From NCBI GenBank assembly GCA_017562135.1, contig QEYB01000376.1, forward strand, positions 1-64,000: DNA of 64,000 nt, read 5' to 3'. The notes beneath the pieces are model-generated. The model did not search any database. It was not told where the DNA came from and worked only from the letters and a program-made list of their open reading frames with translations. This document shows, piece after piece, positions 12,253 to 22,487 of the stretch (position 1 is the first letter of the stretch; every line of letters starts with the position of its first letter). Source of the stretch: Dipylidium caninum. Its lineage: Eukaryota > Platyhelminthes > Cestoda > Cyclophyllidea > Dipylidiidae. The translations under genes were made by a program, and so were the position numbers.

Positions 12253-14207
12253 ATTCCCTTCTTCTCCTCCTGCGCGGCATCTGACATGCTGGCGAAGTGG
12301 AATCGTTCAACCACTGATAAGCATAACATTTTGAAAACCGATGTAGCTGTGCGAGAGGACAACAATGTTACTGTTGTATCAGCTCCAGCCACTGACGCAC
12401 ATGAGTCCTCCTTTTAGTTTATTATACGTTGGACCCATGTTCACCGTCAGTGTTGTGCCTGTGTGCGAATGCATGTGGACTGGATTCTACAGTACTCCTC
12501 AAATGTTCCTCCTACCAACATGACTCGATGATCTTCCTCCAGGCCAGAACGAAATTTGTAGAACCATCATGGAGCTCCTTTTCAAATAATGCATGCACGT
12601 TCCAATGCCTTATGTAGGCTTCTCGAAGCTTGATCAGCTTCGCTATAATTAATTTGCGTTCATAGAATCAAAATTCAATGAAAATGCCTATTGCATCTAA
12701 GAATCCGGACTGAACTGGACAGCACTGGTGCTGCGAGTGGCAATGAAAAATAGGAGGTCGAACGAAAATTGGTTTACACGTTCTAGTTCAAGAAGAGTTT
12801 TCACTGCCTCGTTAAAAAGATCAGACCGTATAAAGGACAAAGTAACTTCAACATTTGCAACAGCTTTTGTTAGCTTGCACGCAATTGTTCATCGCCATTT
12901 CAATGACTTCTCTTGAGTCCTCTTTTTATAGAGCCTTTCGAGTCCTTCCAAACGATGTCGCGTTGAGTATAGTCATATAAATTAAATACTCCCTGGTGTG
13001 ATTTAACCCTCGGATTTAATTGAGCGAAACTGTTTCACTGGATGAATATCCCAGGCATGTGAATGCCTATCAAGAGGGTTTTCCTCTGGCATTTCAGGCG
13101 ATCATCGAAAGAAAGAACCAACTATTTGCGCTAGAAAAGAAGGCGATTAGAAATGTATGGGATTGGGAAGAAGGTACTTTGCTCCCAAATGAGACACTCT
13201 TTCATGTCTTCTCGGTTGATCCGCATCGGACTGGGATTTAGGATGACAATTTGCTGCTCAGATGCAGATTTCCCCTCAGCCCAGGTAATGCAAGCACCTG
13301 AATTCTCCAGTTGGCAAGCAGTGATGCTGGTGATAACACTGAGGGTGTCATGGATGCAGTAGAATCTGTAAAGCGAAATGTTGAAAGAATTGACGCCACA
13401 CCGATGTGTTAGGAAGGTTGGAATGGAGAGTTCCTTCTCTCTGTCTCCACAACTACTGCCAAATATACAGTTGCTAAATAGACCACCAGTGTTTCCTATT
13501 AGTGCCCTACCTTAAACAAATCGAGCGACAGATAAGCAAACGGTACATTAAGACCCCTGGCGACAGTTGGATAATGTGGAGGTAAATAATATAGCCTCAC
13601 GGAATGAGTAGCGGTGATCTCGATCTGTTGAGGACAGATTTTACTCCGCCAATCATGTGACCCGGTTCCCGGAGAGCACGGAAGAGGCGATTGAGGAGAA
13701 CCGTGTTCGCTGTGGTCTATCTCGTATCACCGTCTGATGACACTTATTTCATGTCTACTCACGCTACAACGTGCCGAAGAAGAGGTAATTCTCACACAAG
13801 CCAAGTTGATAAATTCAGAATATAGGCGACGGCTACAAATAAAGGAACCGAGTGAAGTTATAAAGACACGTTTTCAATGCATAACCATAATATGCCAGTT
13901 GGTTAATTCTCTTCTACGAAGTATGATAATGAACAAAGCGAATAAATTACTCAATACGTTCGTTCATGTGCACCTTTTAATCTATCATTGTGGACGGTCA
14001 AATACATCACATTTTAAAAAATGACAATTTTCGTCATGCGAAGACTTCTAAGTATTGGTTTGGTTTTCGAAGTCAAACTGACCTTGAGATTTGTTTATAC
14101 GATCACAGATATGCGACAGTATAAAGCAGATGGCATTCACATCCTGAGCGTAGTTTTCCATCAGATTGACATGGTTTGATGGCGCATTCATGAATCTCTC
14201 ATCTGGT

Positions 14208-16470
14208 TGCAGTCACACATTGGGAAATATGAATGTGTATCTGATCTCGTGCATGGATATCACTGCGGACGAGCAATTGATATTTTACTGCCGCTCAGTG
14301 GGTGGCTACAATCGCACATTAGTTTTCTCCTAGTCGTGCAGTCAGTTGTCTTTTCAACAGGCACACGCAGCTGCACCATACACCCTCTTCAATGCAACTG
14401 TCTTCATTTCACCAGTGGAGTCACACTTTCGTCACTTACAGTTGCCAAGGCGCTTCGACCGCTTATCCTCAATTATACTGTAATGCTCGACTTCAGAGTG
14501 GATCTCTCGTACACAGTGGTATTCACCTCAGCTGGTGAAGTAAGCTCTTCCACTTGCAGTCCCACTTACCGTAATTTGCGTCGATTTCCACTTCTGTGAT
14601 CCCCTTTCCTTTTTCCTCATCTAGTGGTTTCCTGAGCTTCGCGCTGTTGTCCAAGGTCTCAACCTCGGCGCATTAGAATTGGGCCCCTTGGTCTTTGCAC
14701 CGGTGCAGACTGTCTTCATTAATCCCGATAACAAACTGACTGGTGAGTGTTTTCCTCACCTTGCCATGAAGTAAATTATTTTGTCTACTGTCATGGCGTT
14801 ATTTCTTCAGCGCCACTGTGACATCAAAAAAACCGAGGGCCTTGCTCATTATTGCTGCTGTGCTGTTTGGTCTCCAAGTGGTTGGCTTCCTTCTGCTACG
14901 CAAATGCAGGAGAGTAGGTGCATTTTGTTGTAAGACTAACATCACAATTGCCTTTTCATTAGAAATTCACATTTTAGGACAAATATGCGATTAAGGGGGA
15001 CACACAGGAAAGGTGAGTTCTTGTGCATGATAGGATGTTCTTCTCCCGTAGACTGCTGCTCTAACCCACTCAAACACTGTCGGTAACCACGAATACGATC
15101 TCTCAGTATTTTTATTTAGTTGAGTTGATTTTCACGGGGAGGAGACTTTTGTGGATGGTGGACTTTTCTGTTTTTGGTTTCACTTAGCCAGTGCCGATGC
15201 ACCAACAAAGAGTGCTACCGTTGTGTACGACGGCTTATCGTCTGTATTATATGCGTCAGACGAAATTTCGTTGCCGATATATTTTAAGGGATGAGGTTTT
15301 CGTGAGGTATGTGAAATAAAGCAGATAGTGTTATAAGGTGGTAGAGCTACCGGTGAAACGAGCGATTGCAAAGCAGAATGTCGGGTGTTCGATGTTACGC
15401 CCGAGTAAATATGGTTGTTGTGCTCTTGTGTGTCTACCACACACATAGTCTTTGTGATTACTTTACTTTATTTCATGTTCAGTGGTTTTCTTCACACCTA
15501 CGACTACTCGGTTAAAGAAGCGCTCAAGTCGAGTAACTTTTACCTTATGACCATCATCTTGTTCTTACCCGCGGTGCCTGTTGCTCTTCACATGTCAGCT
15601 TATAGAGTGAGACCCTTCGGATAACGCACTTTGGCCGTATCTCACCCTTTTTTTGTTTTGCTGCCGCCAACTCAGAGGAAATTACACAATTGCTCTGTCA
15701 ACATGCAGCACTTATTGCGCCTTAGTGCGGTATTCGGTACAAATAATGACATCCAAGTTCGTTTACTTCCAACCATTGCCACGTGCGCCGCCATCTTCAA
15801 CTGCGCTGGACGCGTTGTCTCTGGTCTCCTCTGCGACAACCTCTTCTCCTCTCCTCTTCAAAGTAGCACTTGGTCATGAGTAGAGGTAGGCATTCTTGAA
15901 ACACACCTCTATCTGTGGACTCTGTGATGGCTGTCTCTTGCATGGTTCCTAATCCACTTGACGTTACTCTTTGTCACCTTCGCTCTCCTCGTCCATTCGC
16001 GTGCTTTCCGCATCCCCTATGCCCATTGGGTTCTCCTCGTGACCTTCACAATGGTTGGAATGTGTGTTTTCCTGCTCGCCGTCTGCAATCGCATTTTTGG
16101 TCCCCAGAACTCGGCCACACCATATGGTCTGCTGTTCGTCAGTATAGTTATTCTTCCCTTCCTTATTTCCCTTACGCTTTGTGATGGCAAGAATGTTGCA
16201 CCGTACGTTTTGGCAATCAAAATCTGGCTACTGTATTGTGTTCTTTCACTGATACGCTACGTCCATCTTCCTTCCGCTACGGTTCTCTCAGACGATTTTA
16301 TATTATTCACTTATCTTTATTACCTACACCTCTACCGCCACATCTGCCAACTCCGCCTCCACCTGCGACCCTCTTGGCAGCACAGACGCACTTGTGCCAT
16401 CTTTCCACCATTTCACCGAGATCCTGTGAAAGAGTGCATGAAAGCTCGCAAGTGTTCGAAGCGCAATTGA
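14208..16470 (+). pseudogene. MFS transporter of the oxalate:formate antiporter type, copy 1
   Basis: Exons on the plus strand read as a 12-helix major facilitator protein. In order: 'SHTLGNMNVYLIS' (14,211-14,250, helix 1); 'LSYTVVFTSAGE' ending at donor 14,540; 'WFPELRAVVQGLN...FINPDN' (14,625-14,742), the hallmark loop of this family; 'RALLIIAAVLFGLQVVGFLLL' region (14,811-14,913); a 35-bp exon (14,978-15,012); 'YSVKEALKSSNFYLM' (15,483-15,606); 'LLPTIATCAAIFN' and 'GRVVSGLLCDN' (15,676-15,879); and a last block with 'MVGMCVFLLAVCNRIFGPQN' up to 16,470. The exons from 14,811 to 15,879 join in phase. Lesions: a 7-A run at 14,826 shifts frame, the join from 14,742 to 14,811 is out of phase, and a stop precedes the last block. 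The family exchanges small carboxylates or similar solutes across membranes; the substrate here is unknown. Confidence 0.7.
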
Positions 16471-16990
16471 GACCCTGAACAACATCCCGAAGCTCAGGAA
16501 ACCACTAGAGGGAGAAAGAGAAAGGGAATCATATCAGTCGCGGTTGCCGATGCTGCACGGAATAAAACGGCTCCTCCGGCAGTGATATCATGAAGGAGAT
16601 CAGGTAAACATTCATATTGCCAAATGTGTGGCTGAAACAACTGATAAGTGCATGAGTGCGGCACAAAGCACGGTTGAATATCTTCGCACCTGAGCCATGG
16701 CAATCTGATGAAAAACTACCCTTAAGATATGAATTCTGCCTGCATTTTATTATCCTAAATCTGCGGTCACATGAACAAATCTCGAGATCGCAATTTGTTC
16801 CATGTGAGTCAGTTTTGGGATAAAGCCGAATACGTGTTGGCTTTTCGCGCTGCTAATGAGCTCCGTTCTGTTCAATACAATTATATTAATCGTGCGGATA
16901 TGAGAAAGTGACATATACACGTGAACGGGCATTATGAGCAGTATATTCGCTTTGGTCATTATTATACTTCGTGGAAGATGATTAATCAAC
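16420..16990 (-). pseudogene. Older truncated MFS paralogue facing copy 1
   Basis: On the minus strand, 'SHTFGNMNVYLISFMISLPE' (about 16,580-16,640) matches helix 1 of the plus-strand gene. Further along, a pyrimidine tract ending in CTCTAG precedes 'WFPELRDVVQGLN' (16,504 downward), the hallmark exon. Upstream frames also match: 'RSIIMTKANILL...VHVY' (16,750-16,989) against 'RSMIMNKANKLL...VHVH' (13,920-13,990). After 'VVQGLN' the reading departs from the family. The two genes stand tail to tail and are much more diverged than the surrounding duplications. Confidence 0.6.
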
Positions 16991-18130
16991 TGCTATGGAG
17001 CGGATGTTCATCCATTCGGGCTTACAGTAAACAAGAGGGCGCCACGACAATAGCAGTCCAGAGGGAAGTTATTTTTTATTTAGTGACACGACAGGCCGAT
17101 GTGGGTGTGGACGCGCAAAATAAAAGACGCCGACGTTGGTTAGAACTGAAAGAGAATGGAATTGAACCACCTTCCAGACGCGAGTGGGTTATGTGGCGCC
17201 TAGGGGTCCATTTATGTGAGTCCTGGCGCACCATACGGTTATTTTCGTCGCCTTAGAGCTACTTAAATCCACCTCCCCTTTACTCAACACAGAATGTGTG
17301 CGTAGACAATTGGTGAGATGGTGGTGGAGAATCCACCGTTTCTCCTTTGTGGTGTATATTCGTGCGAAATGACCAACGCAGAAAGAGTCGAAGTCACACT
17401 TTGATCACCGCACCACATTTCGGTCGCCTAGCCAGTTTACACAAGTTGGATAAGGGAGTGGTGGGATGAGAGGTGGGAGGAGGGACGAAGGGAGGCGAAG
17501 AATGAATGCTCACTGAGAGGTGATGAATGGCGACAAGGCGGTAACGCGCGCCGAGTGAGGCGGTCATTCTCAATAGCCCTCATTTGCTCCACTTTTACCC
17601 GGAGCACTCTTTCCTCATGTGAATGCGCATGTTGCCTTCCACTCCCTGTTTTGTCAAGTTTGACAACTGAGTTGACGGGCAGTTGAGGGCGCAAGAGTTT
17701 GTGACTGCTAGTAGGAAGCTGCTACTTGGTCTCCGAATGCCCATCGAGTAGAGGGGCCTCCTCAGACATATCCATCCGTGTCATCAGTAAAAAGATGCAA
17801 GTCTGTTCAGAAGCCCGTCACTGAAGACACATTTGATAGGAACGCAAGTCGAAGTGAGGATCCTCTTGGGGGCTTTATTATGCCGAGCAGAAAATTTCCA
17901 TAGGGCAAGAGGTCGGCACAAGGTCGACGCTCTGAGCTGCACGGTGGCAGTCTTTCTTGGTTCGCAGCGAATATCTCCCATCAATTCCACGTGGGCCCGT
18001 TTACTAACTGATGTATTTGAAGTTAAGAGTAAGTTTGCCTCTCGAGCTGCCCTCCTATTCGTGGAGCAGTGGAGTGCGGTAACACCTCTGTCCACACTTT
18101 CTCATGTCTCCATTCCTTCGCGACCGGGTG
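16991..18130. other. End of the 7.8-kb spacer, unassigned
   Basis: A 111-codon plus frame (16,921-17,256) is identical in copy 2 (45,273-45,608). At 17,784-18,135 both strands are open for about 100 codons, extending to 124 and 136 codons at 46,074-46,488. None resembles a known family. The last 30 bp abut the inverted arm boundary. Confidence 0.25.
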
Positions 18131-18669
18131 GATAGCTTCGCCGGCTCACGTCGGCGATAGAGCCATAGTGATGGAGTAAACGCTGCTCACTTCTATGATT
18201 AGACTCTTGCCATCTCTATGTCGTGAGTGACACCTCCCTTTGGCTATACCACGTATCCACAATAAGACTCCGTTAAGGACTACAAATGATACGCATTGAG
18301 CGTACTCCGACACATTCCCGCTATGGTCAAAACTATTTCCTTCCGCTGCCAGCCACTGGTCCAATATGCTACAATGGCTTTCGGTTTTGCAGAGATGAGG
18401 GAGGGGAGATGATTGCAGCGGTAGTCTCATCGTCTCAATAGGCTGGGCCGATATGACCTGCTTCACGACGCACCTCTAATTTATCCCGCTAGAGTGAGGG
18501 TAGAGTTGACTAACCGCACGGCGGACGAGTGAGGTTAAATGCTGTTCTTTTCATGAGATGCACAAAATTGTCCGACTCAGTTCACCTTTGCTTCCTTGCA
18601 ACAAAACCCACAGGATGGTAATTCACAACCGGTTAGCGAAAAGCTTCATGAGCAACATACTTTAATAAG

Positions 18670-18904
18670 TCAAAAGAAAAATAGTGTGCAAGATGTAGAG
18701 AATTGACGAGACACAAACCGGTTAAATACGCCTCTAGGCGGCATTCGAAACGCTTTCAGCTCAGAGTTGAAGTTACAAATCAGCACCATTTTTGTGGTGC
18801 ATGAAAGAATGTGGAAGCAGGGAATGCCCAAAGATAAAATTGAAGGGTGACGAACACTCATGGATTGCAGGCTCATTAGGGACACGAGAGGCGGTCATAA
18901 AATC
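18670..18904 (+). pseudogene. Broken, truncated copy of the 118-codon frame
   Basis: Reads the N-terminal part of the frame with TGA at the Trp position ('IEG', stop, 'RTLMDCRLIRDTRGG'). It is then cut at 18,904 by the junction with the compact palindrome, so the conserved FGRRQ part is missing. Confidence 0.5.
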
Positions 18905-19078
18905 ACGCGACATCAAGCAATTCGCCAGTGTGTTCACCCTTTGAAATCGCCTCGGCGCACATAGCTCAACGGCCGAATTCTCGACATGTTAGCTGCTTAC
19001 GCGTTTCTACGAGTTGGCGTAGAATTGCTCCTAGCACTCCTCACCATCCCGACCCCGCTGGTTGTCATGATTAACCTA

Positions 19079-19480
19079 CCTGTCTGCACTGTACAGATCT
19101 CTGCTGTGCATTTCTCCACGCGCTTCAGCGCAAAAGCCCATCCTACAGCACCAATTTGACGAGGAAGAAGTTAGGCATGAGTTGGTCTCCCTCCACTCGG
19201 TCCCAGCACCCAATTCTACTCGACTCCATTGGTTAGAAGGCTTCAACATAATCTTTTGCCTAAAGGCAAGACAATACGAGTTGTCCTTGTTGTCATCGTC
19301 GTCGTCCTCGACATCTGAGGTCGATACAATCCTCCCCGTGAAAGGGAGAACTTGTTGAGTCAAGAGAGGGTGAAGTAAGTGGAAGTAAAAATTGTCTTCC
19401 TTTACCACCTTTTCATTTGATCGCTCACATATTGTTGATTCCCGCTGTGAGCAGGGACCCGTCACGCCTGCCTCATTCAA
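19079..19480 (-). CDS. Unassigned exon candidate with acidic run, left arm
   Basis: Mirror of 23,744-24,145 with about two residue changes close to the donor end. Same donor motif. No further evidence. Confidence 0.25.
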
Positions 19481-19599
19481 GTCATTTATCGCATCATGTG
19501 ACAGGCGGTGGCATTTTGAGAGTGGTCAGGTTCGGGTCTCAGAACTACTGGTTCATGGCCGCAGATTGAGGTTGATTCACCTGTTTCCACTTTTCTGAC

Positions 19600-19815
19600 A
19601 AGTCGCAATATACCACGGTGCTGCCCACGTGCGGGGAAAGACTGCAGCGTGCCCTTATCTCCTCCAACGTTATCGCAAACGGGGATTGGAAATCATTCAC
19701 GGTCGTTCACCATCGAGAGCCAGACAAGTTCCTCTATCTCACCACCTCCACTTGCCACTCGATGCTGCGTCGAAAGTCGTTGTTCAATGTGACTTCTTCC
19801 ACCACTTGCTCGGGT
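19600..19815 (+). other. Exon-like stretch ending in a GTAAGC donor, left arm
   Basis: Two overlapping plus frames stay open for 62 and 96 codons here and both reach 'GCTCGG|GTAAGC' at 19,816, a plausible donor. I cannot decide which frame, if any, is coding. The mirror is at 23,408-23,623. Neither frame resembles a known family. Confidence 0.2.
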
Positions 19816-19999
19816 AAGCCCCACATTCTCCCTCCTACTTGTTGCCATCAACTAGCCAATGCGGGTTCGTTGGTGGACTATATGGATGATCCTGGTAGAC
19901 ACGTTTAATCCTGCAAATGTGCCTGTGGTAGCTGCACTCTGGGATGACGATGAAGAAGTCGGTGATGAGAATGGACATGGGAAGAAGGAAGCGGAGTAG

Positions 20000-20050
20000 A
20001 GGACGAGCAGGACGAGGAGGACGAGGACGAGGAGGAGGAGGAGGAGGAGG
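20000..20050 (+). repeat. Mixed (GAGGAC/GAG)n microsatellite
   Basis: Imperfect GAC/GAG triplets in the left arm of the compact palindrome; the mirror is 23,171-23,224. It encodes leucine or proline runs in shadow frames. Confidence 0.85.
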
Positions 20051-20752
20051 GAGATGAGGACTTGAAGGCAAGGGAGCATCATATCCCACAGAAAAGAGAG
20101 AGGCCGACACTCAGGTAGATGAGACGAAGCCGGAGTGTGTTGAAGTCGCGAAGATGGAAGCTTGTCAGAATGGCGAATTGCTAAGGACTTGGTCCGAATC
20201 CTCGCCAATATAAGCGAAACCGCGGCGAGCGCTAAGTAAACGTCAGTTCAGCGCAAGCGAGAATGTCTCCGCCAAGTAGATGACTATCATCTCCCACACT
20301 CCATTTTGGAATGACGTGGCCACTTGTATTGCATGCCATTACGGGAATTATATTGTTGTTCGTTGTAGCTTGAAGTAGAATATATGAATGGAAGTCGGCA
20401 CCACTGAACAATATCTTATGCTATTGTCCTTTGCAAAATGTGTGTTCGATGCGTTGTTGCGTTTATGTGAAGACACCTTGACAAACGACCCGTCCTGTGA
20501 GGTAATACCCTATGCAGTTAGTACATGTCACGTCCACGAAGTTTGCACTCCACGTGAGGACCACGGTAACTGCGTCATTGGCGCATGATGGCTTCCGAGA
20601 TGAGGATGTGTATCGTTGAGAAGACGGCGATCGTCTTCTTCTGCCTCTTCGCCTTCAACGTCTTCTTGCTGCCCCACTGCCTGCCTTTCAACCTCAACGT
20701 CTTCTGCTTGCTGTGGACCCTGCTCACTGGCACGGATCGCATACTCCGACAT

Positions 20753-21163
20753 AACCGCCTATCAGACACAATGAATAACCAATTCGTTCATTGTCATGAC
20801 AGCATAGTTATTGTTATCTCATTAGAGACTCGGGACTCGATGGCAAGCCGAATTTACTTCTGCCATTTCTCTCAACTGCAAGCCCAACTGATGTTGAAGT
20901 CGGTAATGGGGATGTGTCTGTCCATGCGGATGAGCCGACCCTTTGCCGTAGCAGAAGTGCGACAACAGAATGCAATGCGAAGGAGCAAAAGACCAGTGGC
21001 GGAAGAAACTTATCGGGAAAATTCATTTGTCTATAGTGCAGGGGAATATCCAATCGTCTACACTTCGCCAGTCTGCGCCATCATTCGCAGAATCCCTTGG
21101 TCTCCCAAGTCCTCCGAGAAGGAATGTTACAACAGTTTTGGCATACTATTCATTTTACCATAA
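20753..21163 (+). other. Unassigned open frame in block B
   Basis: A plus frame reads through 'SRPFAVAEVRQQNAMRRSKR' and 'ENSFVYSAGEYPIVYTSP' to a stop at 21,163; the same frame is open at 58,036-58,446 and broken by insertions in copy 1. Its upstream extension into the palindrome arm (from 20,585) is created by the junction. A 79-codon antisense frame overlaps. Conservation between copies only reflects recent duplication. Function unknown. Confidence 0.2.
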
Positions 21164-22027
21164 TTTATTCACGAGAGTGTAGAAAACGAAGTGGTGGATG
21201 GCAAACAATCAGGGGACAACGTCGGACAACTTCTCAAAGTGTCTCTTCATACGCGGAAATCACGTCAGCAAATTCAAATCGGATCAATACTCCGTCTTTA
21301 CCACTGATTAGGTCGTTTGCTTAAATCTCGCCGCACTCGGTGAGAAGGCGTTGAGGCGAATGTCATGCAGCTATTCAAGCCTTCCGCCTTTGCAAGTCAG
21401 CTGACTACCGACGACGGAGACATTGCTGGGGCCGTTGGTCTCCCAACATTCGACGTCCAACATTCACCTGTTGCATCTACTTTGTCTGATGCCATTGCTC
21501 AGAAGTTTCCCCCTTCCCATTGGCGTCCAGTCGAGATGTTTACTCTCAGAAAGACTGGTAGCCGTGTTTTTCCCCGCATTCCAATTGCATTCGTATATGA
21601 AAAAATTTGTAAGGTTGGGGCAGGTACTGCAGTTTGTTTCCACATTTACTTCGCCCAGAAATTCAGAATACTGCACAATCTTTTCAGTCGTTTCTTTGTA
21701 CACTCTGTTACCTAGCAAGATCTGTTTGAAGGCCGGCCGCATAATGTGAGGTGATCTCTGCTGAATGTTGGCTCCTCCTTCGTGTGGCAGGGATCGGTAT
21801 TTTCACCCATAGCCACAGCAAGGGATTATTACATCCGCCCGCCACATTGCTCCAAGTGTTATTTGAATAATGAGGAGAACACTCTCAATCGCTACTTGAG
21901 TATGCGACGATCTTCCGCACGTCTTTGCGTGGCAAGCAACAGCAAAATAAGTACAGGTGGCGCGAGGTCATGCGCTTCTACAATGCAGGCAATATGAAGT
22001 GAGGCGTCGCGAGGGGTCGCGAGTAGA

Positions 22028-22111
22028 TGAGAGAAGGCAGAGGAGTGGAGTGGAGTGGAGACGAGTGGAGAGGAGAGGAGAGGAGAGGAGAGAAGAAAAG
22101 GAGAGAAAAAA
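22028..22111 (+). repeat. Polypurine tract, GGAGA-rich
   Basis: About 84 bp almost free of pyrimidines on the plus strand, including a tandem 'ggagaggaga' core. Copies at 59,311-59,395 and, with indels, 2,062-2,140. The core has mirror symmetry. Confidence 0.8.
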
Positions 22112-22487
22112 GTACAATTTGATGGTGACTCACTTTGCGGGTGAGGAATGGAGTTGCCACCTCGTCCGGGAGTGAGGGGATTCCCCGGCTCGTGGAGTCC
22201 TCTTCATCCAGCCCCAATGTGACTATCAGGGAGAGCGAACACCTCTCCCACCTGCCTGGCTCCGCCTTCTCCATCTTCTCGCTGCCACCACAACCCACAG
22301 CTTCACCGTCCCTCTCCTTACTCCGTATGGAGGGCCTCGACCCGCACACGCAGCCTGAGCCACCTGAAATACAAAGTCCATTAACCGAGATGATCATGGC
22401 TTTGGTATCGCTCACGGTGACGGCGACAGTGACGGTGAAGATTGCCACCTCGAGTGCAGCGCAAATTCTCACCTCCGAGTAGGTGCT

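Larger units (their letters stand above)
10289..14150. other. First half of the 7.8-kb spacer: unassigned open frames
   Basis: Holds overlapping frames without family resemblance. Examples: 115 codons at 10,291-10,638 (-), identical in the second copy; a plus frame through about 11,574-11,980 that is joined to 138 codons in copy 2 (39,935-40,351) but broken by one extra A in copy 1; and 13,020-13,241 (+, 74 codons), open in copy 1 but frameshifted in copy 2, where the opposite strand is instead open for 128 codons (41,456-41,842). Since each strand is open in a different copy, the evidence does not decide. No RNA gene seen. Confidence 0.3.
3683..18904 (+). repeat. 15.2-kb direct segmental duplication, copy 1
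   Basis: Base by base this matches 32,038-47,259 in the same orientation and with the same length (15,222 bp), apart from scattered single-base indels and a few substitutions. The left edge lies in 'tctgtctta...aggaagattaatttg'; the right edge is after '...aggcggtcataaaatc', where copy 1 switches into a different palindrome arm. The unit includes the D block, one inverted arm, a 7.8-kb spacer (10,264-18,130) and the first 0.77 kb of the opposite arm (18,136-18,904). Copy 1 is therefore itself an interrupted palindrome, with its right arm truncated. Confidence 0.9.
18903..20735 (+). repeat. Compact palindrome, left arm
   Basis: 1,833 bp whose reverse complement is 22,488-24,321. The outer edge is in 'tcacgcgacat', the inner edge in 'cactggcacgg'. 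Coordinate sums of paired open frames are constant at 43,223-43,224, so the arms have almost no length differences. The outer edge falls exactly where copy 1 of the 15-kb duplication is cut off, so this palindrome or its formation replaced the rest of that arm. Confidence 0.92.
20736..22487 (+). repeat. Block B copy forming the spacer of the compact palindrome
   Basis: 1,752 bp that match 58,018-59,768 in direct orientation, and 728-2,497 in the insertion-rich copy 1. In copies 1 and 3 block B sits between blocks A and C; here the arms of the palindrome flank it instead. A few bases of arm sequence also flank B elsewhere: 57,975-58,017 matches the left inner edge and 2,497-2,540 matches the right inner edge. 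Confidence 0.9.
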
